A DNA stretch of 6,828 nt from Balneolaceae bacterium (GCA_007123785.1 SLGL01000088.1:1-6828); one strand, 5' to 3'; positions 1-6,724 are shown, numbered from the stretch's first letter. The notes: generated from the sequence alone by a model not told the origin. Made by a program: numbers and translations.

Positions 1-992
1 CCTTTCCACTCATTGATCTGCAGCCCCATCGCGTAGTTGAGCGGTTCATCATCCATAATTACGCGTTCCTGCATCAGGGATTTGAGATCTGAAAACTCTG
101 AAGAAATTTCATCGCCTCCCTGCCAGAAGGCATCCCATTTTTGCCAGTCGGAAGGAGTGGAGTAGAGTCCGCCCGGGCCGACTCCCTGAAAATTGCTCAG
201 GTAGGTTTGCCGAAAACCATTGCTGCCCGGAGCGTAACTGATAGCTCGATTCGGTATCACGCGATGGCGGTTGTCATGAAAATGTGTGCTGTTCATACCG
301 AGCGGTTGCAGGAGTTCCTGTTCCACAAATTTCGAAAAATCCATGCCTGTAATCTCCTGAACCAGTTTAGCGAGAACCGTATATCCGCTGTTGGTATAGG
401 AATATTCCGTACCGGGATCATGTTTGAGTGATTCTCCGTTTTTAACGATTTCGAGGTAGTCATCAATCGTCATTACATTGCTGAGGGAGATACCCGCAAT
501 ATCCATCAGATCGTACATATCGGGAAGGCCGGATGTGTGGTTGAACAGGTGACCGGCCTGTATCGCCCCGGCCCATTCCGGCCAGTCGTCCAGATAATCG
601 GATACGGGAGCATCCGGGGACAGTTCACCACGCAGAATCAGCAGCCCCACCGCTGCGGCGGTGACCTGCTTTGAAATGGATGCCATATAAAAAGAGGAGC
701 TGTCACTGAGTGCGATTCCGTAGTCGAGATTGGCCAGTCCGTACGAATTCTGAAAAATGGTTTCCCCGTTCTGATAGACGGATACCACGCAGCCGGGAGC
801 TTCATTCGTGTCGTATATTTCAAAAATACGGTCAATCTTCTCAAGGAGTTCTCCAGTCACCGGATCGGCCGGGCCTGGGGAACTGATGATTGACCCTGTT
901 ACTGTAAAAAGAAAAAGCATCCATAAAACAGAGAGGGATACGGGGCTTCGGGTGAAGAGGAATCGGGAAATTGGTTTTATTTTGTTCATCAT
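1..992 (-). CDS. Exported beta-lactamase-family (S12) serine hydrolase, C-terminus beyond window
   Basis: The frame is open from the start codon to the left edge: 330 codons without a stop, so the gene is partial at its 3' end. The product belongs to the class C beta-lactamase / penicillin-binding-protein-like hydrolases (serine peptidase family S12 fold). Visible motifs are the nucleophile motif S105-I-S-K108, the HTSGL block at 152-156 and the second catalytic motif Y199-T-N201. The third motif (HxG/KTG) would lie past the edge. Residues 3-19 are basic and 20-36 hydrophobic, which fits a signal peptide or N-terminal anchor and an extracytoplasmic enzyme. Two ATGs stand in tandem (992 and 989). 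The first overlaps the stop of the upstream gene (TGATG), so I chose it. There is no clear Shine-Dalgarno sequence, which suggests translational coupling. It is a paralogue of that upstream gene, sharing for example the words PGC, NLDYGI and ASISKQ. The substrate cannot be told: esterase, D-aminopeptidase or peptidase are all possible. Confidence 0.9.
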   Translation of the reverse strand, partial: MMNKIKPISRFLFTRSPVSLSVLWMLFLFTVTGSIISSPGPADPVTGELLEKIDRIFEIYDTNEAPGCVVSVYQNGETIFQNSYGLANLDYGIALSDSSSFYMASISKQVTAAAVGLLILRGELSPDAPVSDYLDDWPEWAGAIQAGHLFNHTSGLPDMYDLMDIAGISLSNVMTIDDYLEIVKNGESLKHDPGTEYSYTNSGYTVLAKLVQEITGMDFSKFVEQELLQPLGMNSTHFHDNRHRVIPNRAISYAPGSNGFRQTYLSNFQGVGPGGLYSTPSDWQKWDAFWQGGDEISSEFSDLKSLMQERVIMDDEPLNYAMGLQINEWK

Positions 993-2335
993 CAGTCGGA
1001 TTTCCGGATGAATGTTACCGTTCCGGTTCGGGGTGCCTCCACGTTAAAAGAGCGGATCTCGCCGTCATCATTGCGCTGAAATTTCAGGTTCCACCGGTCC
1101 GTCGAAAACCGGTCATTATCGGACCACGATAATTCCCGTGGCTCTTCAAATGCGCGTTTCAGCCAGAGATCGCCGTTTTTAATTTTTACAGAAAATTCTG
1201 TGTTCAGTCCTGCATTTCGGTAGGTGCCGGCGTATTCATCAAACTGCTTATCAAAAACAGATTCAAGATAGAGATCGGCAACTTTTTGTGCATACTGCAC
1301 CGGGTTGATGCTGCTCTTGTTGCAGAACACAAAAATTCCAAGATCCTGATCGGGGAAGCGCATATAATGAGAGCGAAAGCCCATATAGTTGCCGCCGTGC
1401 CCGAATGTGGGGAGCGATTTGTACCTGCCGAGCCGGAGGCCGCTTGCGTAATTGATGGAATCGGCCTCCGTTGTGTAACCCGGCTCAATCATCCCGGATG
1501 TAAAATTGTCCAGGTTTGATCGGTTTTCAGTGAAGTTGAGATCCCATCTGGCAAAATCCGAAATAGTGGTAAACAGCCCCCGTGCTCCCACTCGGTCCAT
1601 ATTGCCGCGGTAAAACATTCCGGACCCGTCATTTGTGGGGAGGTAGCTGATCACCCGGCCGGGCACAATCTTTTCAGTATTGTCGTGCCAGTGGGTGGCA
1701 TCCATCCCGATCGGTTCTAAAAAGTGTTCATGAGAGTATTCCCGCAAGCTTAACCCGGAAAAATTATCTACAATGACCGATATCAGGAAATAGGCCATGT
1801 TGCTGTAGAGGTGCTGTGTGCCCGGTTCAAAGTTAAGTTTCTGCTGCCGGGAGAGCAATTCAAGAGCCTGTCCGGCTGTGGTGGTATTATCCAGGCCGAT
1901 GTCTGCTATGATGAGCAGGTTGTAAATATCACGGAGCCCGGAGGTGTGGTGAATAAGCTGCCGCGCTGTAACGGGATAGCCGAACTGAGAGATTTCGGGA
2001 ATGCCGGAGCGGAGGTCGTCATCCAGATCCAATGTGCCTTCCTGTTCAAGCATCAGGAGGGCAGCGGCGGAAAACTGCTTGGAAATAGAAGCGATCATGA
2101 AACGCGAGTCGGGCGTGATGGGAATACCGTAATCCAGATTGGCGGTTCCGTATCCTTTGGCAAAAACCGTTTCCCCGAGATAATTGACTCCCACAGCACA
2201 ACCCGGTGTCTGCGGCTGGTTAAACTCCTCAAAAACCTTGTTTATCCGTTCCTCTGAAACCTCCTGGGCAGAGAGAGCCGGAACCAGCAATATCAAAATA
2301 ACCGTTAAAAAACGGACAGTTTTCATAACCTGCAT
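992..2335 (-). CDS. Exported beta-lactamase-family (S12) serine hydrolase with C-terminal accessory domain
   Basis: A complete 447-residue protein. Residues 4-23 (basic MKTVR, then a hydrophobic run ending ALSAQ) form a likely signal peptide, so the enzyme is exported. The beta-lactamase/S12 domain spans roughly residues 28-345 and carries all three catalytic motifs: S83-I-S-K86, Y177-S-N179 and H313-G-G315. HHTSGL is at 129-134. From about residue 365 (DEYAGTYRN) a short beta-rich tail resembles the accessory domains (DUF3471-like) common in bacterial S12 hydrolases. The start at 2335 has a GGTG-like ribosome site just upstream; the alternative ATG at 2326 would give a more conventional signal peptide beginning MKT. 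The gene follows purK after 37 bases, and its TGA overlaps the start of the next hydrolase by one base, so the three genes are probably cotranscribed. The family includes D-aminopeptidases, esterases and penicillin-binding-like enzymes. It is unlikely to be a true antibiotic beta-lactamase, but sequence alone does not fix the substrate. Confidence 0.93.
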   Translation of the reverse strand: MQVMKTVRFLTVILILLVPALSAQEVSEERINKVFEEFNQPQTPGCAVGVNYLGETVFAKGYGTANLDYGIPITPDSRFMIASISKQFSAAALLMLEQEGTLDLDDDLRSGIPEISQFGYPVTARQLIHHTSGLRDIYNLLIIADIGLDNTTTAGQALELLSRQQKLNFEPGTQHLYSNMAYFLISVIVDNFSGLSLREYSHEHFLEPIGMDATHWHDNTEKIVPGRVISYLPTNDGSGMFYRGNMDRVGARGLFTTISDFARWDLNFTENRSNLDNFTSGMIEPGYTTEADSINYASGLRLGRYKSLPTFGHGGNYMGFRSHYMRFPDQDLGIFVFCNKSSINPVQYAQKVADLYLESVFDKQFDEYAGTYRNAGLNTEFSVKIKNGDLWLKRAFEEPRELSWSDNDRFSTDRWNLKFQRNDDGEIRSFNVEAPRTGTVTFIRKSD

Positions 2336-2372
2336 AATTCACCAAGGGATTTTGTTTTTTTGAAACCGCAGG

Positions 2373-3530
2373 TTAAATTTCGATCTGTTTTGTGAGCCGG
2401 ATCGCTTTATTGTAGGTAGCTTCAAGCTGTTCTCCAAGGAGCGTATAGTGAGCCATTTTACGACCCGGTTTGCTTTGAAGTTTTCCGTAGGAGTGCAGAT
2501 GTCCGCCTGGCTCGGCGATGGCTTCTTCTGCATTTTCGATCACTGCTGCACGTTTATGAGTGCCCAGAAGATTGATCATGACGGCGGCCGGTTTGATCAG
2601 TGACGGATTCCCGGGCGGAAGTCCGCAGACGGCACGGATATGATTTTCGAACTGCGACGTGGTGCAGCCCTCTATGGAATAATGGCCGGAATTGTGGGGG
2701 CGGGGCGCCGATTCGTTCAGCAGAACATCTCCGCCGGTAGTGAGGAAAAATTCGTAGGCGAAAATTCCTTTTCCGTCGATGGCTTCGGTGGCTTTGAGGG
2801 CGAGTTGCTGCGCTTTTTCCCGAACGTCGGAAGGGACTGGAGCGGGCGTTTTTACCGCCACACAGATATGATTTTTTTGTACGGTTTCGCAGCAGGGGTA
2901 CACCACATGGCCTGTTTCGTTTCGGGCTACCTGAACGGCAAGCTCGTGAGTAAAATCGACAAAGGCTTCGGCAAGAATGTCGTGTCCGATATTGCCGCCC
3001 AGTTTTTCAAATGCAGCAAGAGCCTCCTCTCTGTTTTGAACCGTTTCATTGCCGTAACCGTCGTAACCGCCCTTTGATGATTTGAGCAGATAGGGCCAGC
3101 CGTGGGTTTCTCCGAAAGTTTTGAGTCCCTCCTGGTCACGGATCAGTGCATATGGAGTGACCGGAATTCCGGCTTCCTCAAAGGTCTGTTTTTCGATCCG
3201 TTTGTTTTCGATAAGGGCGAAGCTTTCCGGGGAGGGAAAAATCGGTGTTCCCGAACGGTCGCGGAGTTCCCGAAGGACTTCCGAGTCGATAAATTCATTT
3301 TCGAGAGTGATCACATCGCATGATTTGGCAAATTCCATCATGGAGTCCACATCATCGAAGGAGCCGCTGTACGAATGCGGTGTCATAAACTGGACGGGTT
3401 CATCTTCGGGCCGGTCGGAAAATACGGCCACCTGCATTCCGTAGCGAAATGCCTGTACGGCTGACATCCGGGCCAGTTGTCCGGCTCCCAGGAAGCCGAT
3501 TGTAAAATCAGAAGAAAGAGGGTTTTTCAT
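2373..3530 (-). CDS. purK: PurK, N5-carboxyaminoimidazole ribonucleotide synthase
   Basis: PurK is a cytoplasmic ATP-grasp ligase that converts aminoimidazole ribonucleotide, bicarbonate and ATP to N5-CAIR in de novo purine synthesis; PurE then rearranges the product. The 385 residues match the usual family length. Visible features in order are the N-terminal Rossmann-like motif GAGQLARM at 15-22, ENE at 77-79, ENKRIEKQ at 108-115, K150 with the glycine-rich ATP loop GGYDGYG at 154-160, the acidic pair N272-E273, and the family block RPHNSGHYS at 277-285 continuing to about 297. The C-terminal KPGRKMAHYTLLG at 354-366 is also typical. The ATG at 3530 is the natural start because the Rossmann motif begins shortly after it; no clear Shine-Dalgarno sequence precedes it. 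No purE lies in the window, although purE and purK are often adjacent. Two serine hydrolase genes follow closely on the same strand. This is the most certain functional assignment here. Confidence 0.97.
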   Translation of the reverse strand: MKNPLSSDFTIGFLGAGQLARMSAVQAFRYGMQVAVFSDRPEDEPVQFMTPHSYSGSFDDVDSMMEFAKSCDVITLENEFIDSEVLRELRDRSGTPIFPSPESFALIENKRIEKQTFEEAGIPVTPYALIRDQEGLKTFGETHGWPYLLKSSKGGYDGYGNETVQNREEALAAFEKLGGNIGHDILAEAFVDFTHELAVQVARNETGHVVYPCCETVQKNHICVAVKTPAPVPSDVREKAQQLALKATEAIDGKGIFAYEFFLTTGGDVLLNESAPRPHNSGHYSIEGCTTSQFENHIRAVCGLPPGNPSLIKPAAVMINLLGTHKRAAVIENAEEAIAEPGGHLHSYGKLQSKPGRKMAHYTLLGEQLEATYNKAIRLTKQIEI

Positions 3531-3603
3531 TGTCAGTATATGTCAACGGTTTTGACCATTTAAAATGAATGCGTGAAGGTATTAAATAATTGAATAAGAT
3601 GTG

Positions 3604-3739
3604 GAGAGGGGAGGGGTGTGTTTAGTCTCCTTTCTCTGGATCAGGTCCGACTCTTTGTTTCACATTCACAGTCCTATCGAACACACCCCTGAATCCCAAA
3701 ACGGGCGCTTTGCGCTGTTTTGGGATTATGTCCCCTCTC
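3604..3739. repeat. Nested inverted-repeat element, 136 bases
   Basis: The outer ends are a perfect 9-base inverted repeat (GAGAGGGGA at 3604-3612, TCCCCTCTC at 3731-3739). Inside them is a perfect 11-base inverted repeat, AGGGGTGTGTT at 3612-3622 against AACACACCCCT at 3680-3690. A long hairpin at 3692-3727 follows. The nested symmetry and the reuse of both words about 120-220 bases downstream suggest a dispersed intergenic repeat or the remains of a miniature mobile element. No coding capacity is visible. Whether it is dispersed through the genome cannot be seen from one window. Confidence 0.6.
3692..3727. repeat. Long hairpin within the nested repeat
   Basis: The arms AATCCCAAAAC (3692-3702) and GTTTTGGGATT (3717-3727) are perfectly complementary over 11 bases. 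Inside them GCGC (3705-3708) pairs with GCGC (3712-3715) around a TTT loop, leaving a small GG/T bulge. The result is a strong cruciform or RNA stem. Neither strand has a T-run directly after it, so it is not a standard intrinsic terminator. It may act as a transcript-stabilising or REP-like element. Confidence 0.65.
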
Positions 3740-3850
3740 AAGATGGGATTTTAAAGCTCTTGCCATGTTTCAAGCCTGAAATCTGTCACCGGTAGCCACT
3801 CATTTTGCCCAAATGCGGGACAAAACTATTCAGGAGGTGACAATCCAAAA

Positions 3851-3953
3851 GTCCCCTCTCGATTTGAGAGTTTTTCGAAATCCCGACCCCTCGGGGAGGG
3901 GAAAAGGCCGGATGAAAACGCGGAGCGTGATTCAACCGGGCGAGGGGTGTGTT
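3851..3953. repeat. Second repeat module sharing words with the 3604-3739 element
   Basis: It begins with GTCCCCTCTC (3851-3860), an exact copy of 3730-3739, and ends with GAGGGGTGTGTT (3942-3953), an exact copy of 3611-3622. In between are the small hairpin CTCTC-GATTT-GAGAG (3856-3870) and a CCCC-TC-GGGG stem (3887-3896) followed by a second GGGG. The two words appear in the opposite arrangement from the first module, as if two copies lie in inverted or rearranged order. It is probably a degenerate member of the same intergenic repeat family. Confidence 0.5.
3856..3875 (+). terminator. Weak terminator-like stem with T-run
   Basis: CTCTC (3856-3860) pairs with GAGAG (3866-3870) across a five-base loop, directly followed by five T residues (3871-3875) on the plus strand. 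The stem is short, and no plus-strand gene lies upstream to need it. It may simply be part of the repeat module. The assignment rests only on shape. Confidence 0.25.
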
Positions 3954-4177
3954 CTTAAGGGTGAAAGTCGACTCGCCTGATGACTCCCCCGTCATTTTAC
4001 TGTTAACATGACAGCAGTGTGTTATGATTTTTAAACAGATTAATGTCCCCTTTTCAAACCATCTTGTCGATATTCGATATTCGACTTTCAATTTGTCAAT
4101 TTTTTGCCAACAGCCAAGATCCCCTAATCAACTGATGAGCCCGTCTTCCGCCCTCCGCCCCCGGTCATTTTTGAAGT

Positions 4178-5644
4178 TTATTCTACCCAGCCGGGGACTG
4201 TCCCCAATTCTATTCCAAATACGTAGGCGAAGAGGGTGTATGCGGCCAGAGACAAAAGTATCGAGCAGAGTATGTTGAGCCAGAGGCCGGCTTTAGCCAT
4301 TTGGGGGATGGTGACTTTTCCGCTCCCATAGATGATGGCGTTGGGCGGAGTGGCTACTGGAAGCATAAATGCACAGCTTGCGGCGATGGCTGCCGGAAGT
4401 ACAAAAAACATCGGGTCTTGCCCCATGCCAATAGCTGTAGAGGCGAGGATAGGTAAAAATGCTGCCGTCGTGGCTGTATTACTGGTAATTTCGGTGAGAA
4501 ATACTACAATAAGAATAACGAGTAAGATAATGAACAGTATCGGAAGAATTCCGAACTGTTCCACGCTCTGTCCAATCCAGTCGGCCAGGCCGGAACGGCT
4601 GATCCCCATTGCCAGGCTTAGTCCTCCGCCAAACAGAATCAAAATGCCCCAGGGAAGGCCACGAAGGTTTTCCCAGTTAAGGATTTTTTGGCCGGGATGA
4701 TTGCCTGAAGGAATTAAAAAGAGCAGGATTGCAGAAAAAATAGCTATACCTGCATCAGATAGTCCGGGGAGCAGGTCTGTGAGTAGCGGGCGAAAGATCC
4801 AGAGAGCTGCTGTTACACCAAAAACCAGTGCTACACGCTGTTCTGGCTTGGTAATGGGGCCGATCTCTTTTAACTGTTGGTTGATCACTTCACTACCGCC
4901 GGGTAATTCTTTTAGTTTTACCGGGAAAACGAATTTGGTGAGGATTATGTACATCAGAGGAAGCATCACTAAAACAAGCGGTATACCAACGGCCATCCAT
5001 TTTGCAAAGCTGATTTCCACGTCATAATTATCAAGCATAAATCCGGCCAGGAGTGCATTTGGCGGTGTGCCAATCAGCGTGGCGATCCCTCCGATATTAC
5101 AGGCATATGCGATGGAGAGCATCAGCACAATCTCAAAGTTGGTAATAGAAATGTTACTCTCTTTCTCACGCGCAACCTGAAGAACGGAAAGTGCGATGGG
5201 GAGCATCATCAGGGCCGTGGCGGTGTTGCTGACCCACATGCTCAGAAAAGCGGATGCGATGATAAACCCGATGATAATCGATGACGGCCGAGTTCCTACA
5301 AAATGGATAATCCGAAGAGCAATTCGCTTGTGCAGATTCCAGGTTTGCATGGCAATGGCGATGATAAATCCGCCAAGAAACAGAAAGATCAGCGGATTAG
5401 CATAGGGAGCCGTTGCATCACCAATCGGAGCGATGCCCAAAAGCGGCAAAAATACGATCGGAAGCAGAGAAGTGGCGGCAATGGGAATGGCTTCGGTGAT
5501 CCACCAGGAAGCCATTAACAGGGCCAGTGCTGTAGTTTTCCAGGCATCGGGACTCATTCCCTCTGGTTCCGGAAGCAACAGAACGGTTATAAATAAGATG
5601 ATACCCAGATAAAATCCGGCGGCCGGAAGATTTTGGCTTTGCAC
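4178..5644 (-). CDS. DASS/SLC13-family sodium:dicarboxylate symporter
   Basis: A 488-residue inner-membrane protein of the divalent anion:sodium symporter family (the VcINDY/SdcS group), which imports C4-dicarboxylates such as succinate, malate and fumarate with sodium. The two family signature motifs are both present and sit in the expected inverted halves: S139-N-T141 in the first and S388-N-T390 in the second. Each is followed by a partner motif, GTPPNALL at 192-199 and ATPPNAII at 431-438. About 11-13 hydrophobic segments cover most of the chain (first near 10-25, last near 450-475), and the length is typical. The start is GTG: an in-frame TAA lies 15 bases upstream and the next Met is residue 30, past the first membrane segment. 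No Shine-Dalgarno sequence is evident upstream, only an A-rich stretch. It stands alone, 647 bases from purK. Sulfate or citrate specificity cannot be excluded from sequence, though the TPPN context favours carboxylates. Confidence 0.93.
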   Translation of the reverse strand: MQSQNLPAAGFYLGIILFITVLLLPEPEGMSPDAWKTTALALLMASWWITEAIPIAATSLLPIVFLPLLGIAPIGDATAPYANPLIFLFLGGFIIAIAMQTWNLHKRIALRIIHFVGTRPSSIIIGFIIASAFLSMWVSNTATALMMLPIALSVLQVAREKESNISITNFEIVLMLSIAYACNIGGIATLIGTPPNALLAGFMLDNYDVEISFAKWMAVGIPLVLVMLPLMYIILTKFVFPVKLKELPGGSEVINQQLKEIGPITKPEQRVALVFGVTAALWIFRPLLTDLLPGLSDAGIAIFSAILLFLIPSGNHPGQKILNWENLRGLPWGILILFGGGLSLAMGISRSGLADWIGQSVEQFGILPILFIILLVILIVVFLTEITSNTATTAAFLPILASTAIGMGQDPMFFVLPAAIAASCAFMLPVATPPNAIIYGSGKVTIPQMAKAGLWLNILCSILLSLAAYTLFAYVFGIELGTVPGWVE

Positions 5645-5788
5645 GTGGTTTTTTTTGGTTTAAAGCATCGAAATGATATGAAAGTATATCTAAAATTTAA
5701 AATGAAACTTCAGGCCAATCTTCTGAATGTCCATGGGGTACATATTTTTGATATGAATTCAAGTACTTTGTTACAGGGGAGTGCAGCA

Positions 5789-5898
5789 TCTCGACTTCGT
5801 CCCGATTGAACTACATCGGGACTGCGCTCGATGGGACGTTAATTTTAGTTAATTCGTCCGTTTGAATACTATGGAGCGAAAGCGGAATGAAGTCGAGA
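5789..5898. repeat. Inverted repeat pair flanking 90 bases
   Basis: TCTCGACTTC (5789-5798) is the exact reverse complement of GAAGTCGAGA (5889-5898). Extending inward, 14 of 16 positions agree, giving two inward-facing copies of the word TCTCGACTTC-R-T-Y-CCG. Just inside the left copy, GTCCCGAT (5799-5806) pairs perfectly with ATCGGGAC (5815-5822) around an eight-base loop. This resembles the short palindromic repeats scattered between genes in many Bacteroidota-type genomes. No coding role is visible. Confidence 0.55.
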
Positions 5899-5929
5899 AC
5901 TCGTTATGACCTGGATACCGAATAGCCCC

Positions 5930-5951
5930 GGGCAAATCCTGGAGGATGCCC
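5930..5951. repeat. Short GC-rich hairpin
   Basis: GGGC (5930-5933) and ATCC (5936-5939) pair with GGAT (5944-5947) and GCCC (5948-5951) around a TGGA loop, with an AA bulge on the left arm. The stem is followed by GCAATGAC, whose reverse complement GTCATTGC is a common edge of REP-like elements. No T-run follows on the plus strand, so it is a repeat-like stem rather than a clear terminator. Confidence 0.4.
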
Positions 5952-6096
5952 GCAATGACTTTTCTGGTTTGCAACAGGCTCACAGAGGCTTTAACGTATA
6001 CATTCAGCCGCCTGATCAATGAATATATGCGGCCCCTCCAATGGCGTTTTTGCCCGGCAACATCATTTACTAATTACATTAATAACGATCCATCGT

Positions 6097-6471
6097 ATGA
6101 AACTGCAAACCATTTCTTCCCAACGCGGCCGGCAGGCGGAGCCCAAAGCCAGCCTGACCCAAAGCGGCATGCTCAATTTTAATACTGCTGCGGTGCGGGA
6201 GTTCGGCCTCAAGCCCGGCCAACAGGCCGAACTGGCCAAAGACCGCGATAATCCGAACTCAGGCAACCTCTACGTGGTATTTACCGGCAAAAAAACCGAT
6301 AATTCACGCACCCTTTCGGGTAAAAAAACCTACCTGGGCCTGTCAGTAAAATCCCTGTTGCACGGCCTTGAGGGTGGCCCGAAAAAACCCGGCGGCAGCT
6401 ACCGCGTAACCCGCAAGCTGGAATATGAAGGCAAACGGGTGCTTGAACTGGTATCCGATAAAAGTGGGTGA
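6097..6471 (+). CDS. Small protein with AbrB/SpoVT-like N-terminal pattern, function unknown
   Basis: A 124-residue, basic, beta-rich-looking protein that I do not recognise by name. Residues 19-49 read as an alternating pattern (SLTQSGMLNFN, then AAVREFGLKPGQ, then AEL.KD). This matches the layout of AbrB/SpoVT swapped-hairpin DNA-binding domains, in which a G-x-hydrophobic strand precedes an R-E-x-G-L-K-P-G turn. The remainder (about 55-120) has a YLGLSVKSLLHGL segment and a final KLEYEGKRVLELV strand pair. The upstream in-frame ATG at 6019 would add 26 residues that look non-coding, so the ATG at 6097 is preferred. There is no good Shine-Dalgarno sequence. By hand count, five 60-base blocks inside the gene average about 58% G+C, against about 38% in a block of the neighbouring antitoxin gene, a hint of different origin. 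It converges with the toxin-antitoxin pair, 28 bases apart. A transcription-regulator or antitoxin-like role is inference only. Confidence 0.75.
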   Translation: MKLQTISSQRGRQAEPKASLTQSGMLNFNTAAVREFGLKPGQQAELAKDRDNPNSGNLYVVFTGKKTDNSRTLSGKKTYLGLSVKSLLHGLEGGPKKPGGSYRVTRKLEYEGKRVLELVSDKSG

Positions 6472-6499
6472 AGAAAAGCATCATCCGTGGGTATCAACT

Positions 6500-6724
6500 T
6501 TAAGCTGCATAATTCAGTACTTCAATCTCCACGTGTTTCGATACAGAATCTTCTGCAATCTGCATCACTCGTTCAGCAACATGTTCGTGAAGAGTATATT
6601 CGCCGCAATTTTCGCACACTGAAGCCGGTACATTTTTTATCACAAGAATACTTTCACCACGCTGTAAGGTTACAGTTACATGACCATCATTCATAGTACC
6701 GTTTTTACAAATAACGCAATTCAT
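6500..6724 (-). CDS. YgiT/MqsA-type zinc-finger antitoxin
   Basis: A complete 74-residue protein with two CxxC pairs, C3-V-I-C6 and C37-E-N-C40, in the arrangement of the YgiT-type zinc-finger domain. The block VPASVCENCGEYTL (32-45) is characteristic of that domain. In family members the finger binds zinc and the protein neutralises a cognate toxin of the MqsR or DUF4258 type. Unlike full-length MqsA (about 131 residues), this protein ends after a short helix (46-60) and tail, with no helix-turn-helix domain, so operator binding and autoregulation are not evident. Its ATG overlaps the stop of the preceding gene (ATGA), implying translational coupling in the toxin-first order seen in mqsRA-like loci. 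The stop is 28 bases from the convergent plus-strand gene. Confidence 0.88.
   Translation of the reverse strand: MNCVICKNGTMNDGHVTVTLQRGESILVIKNVPASVCENCGEYTLHEHVAERVMQIAEDSVSKHVEIEVLNYAA

Larger units (their letters stand above)
3531..4177. other. Intergenic region without a credible gene, rich in inverted repeats
   Basis: About 650 bases separate purK from the transporter gene. The right end (4060-4115) is AT-rich, with the direct repeat CGATATTCGATATTCGA near 4068-4084. The bases just before purK (3531-3600) are also AT-rich and should hold its promoter, but I could not identify convincing -33/-7 Bacteroidota elements. The middle (about 3600-3960) is built from recurring words, GAGGGGTGTGTT and GTCCCCTCTC, in both orientations; these are listed separately. 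A 101-codon minus-strand open frame (3786-4091) crosses the repeats and does not look like a protein. No convincing terminator was found just after the transporter stop codon. Confidence 0.75.
5645..6096. other. Intergenic region between divergent genes, with repeat-like palindromes
   Basis: About 450 bases lie between the divergent transporter and AbrB-like genes. Bases 5645-5780 are AT-rich and probably contain the transporter promoter, but no confident element could be assigned. Bases 5789-5951 contain several inverted repeats, listed separately. Bases 6060-6096 are again AT-rich and directly precede the plus-strand gene, so its promoter is most likely there. Short open frames in this stretch have no protein-like features. 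Confidence 0.7.

Noticed and set aside
1811..2257. 148-codon plus-strand open frame opposite the first hydrolase
   Set aside because: It is a shadow of the complete S12 hydrolase gene on the other strand, which has all catalytic motifs and a signal peptide.
992..2335. Antibiotic-resistance class C beta-lactamase
   Set aside because: The fold and SxxK/YxN motifs are shared by many S12 esterases and peptidases. The third motif is HGG rather than KTG, and the C-terminal accessory domain and tandem context do not fit AmpC.
2640..3077. 145-codon plus-strand open frame opposite purK
   Set aside because: It lies inside purK, whose ATP-grasp motifs are unambiguous; the antisense frame shows no family features.
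3531..3600. TTGACA-like hexamer near 3540 on the minus strand as a purK promoter
   Set aside because: It is too close to the start codon for a matching -10 element to lie upstream of the gene, and no Bacteroidota-type -7 motif accompanies it.
3600..3960. Possible CRISPR array
   Set aside because: The repeated words are only 10-12 bases, occur in both orientations and have irregular spacing, so they do not form direct repeats with uniform spacers.
3786..4091. 101-codon minus-strand open frame between purK and the transporter gene
   Set aside because: It runs through the inverted-repeat modules, has no domain pattern and low-complexity composition, and is most likely a chance frame across repeat DNA.
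6019..6096. 26-residue N-terminal extension of the AbrB-like gene from an upstream ATG
   Set aside because: The extra residues lack any pattern and cover the AT-rich stretch expected to hold the promoter; the ATG at 6097 directly precedes the protein-like sequence.
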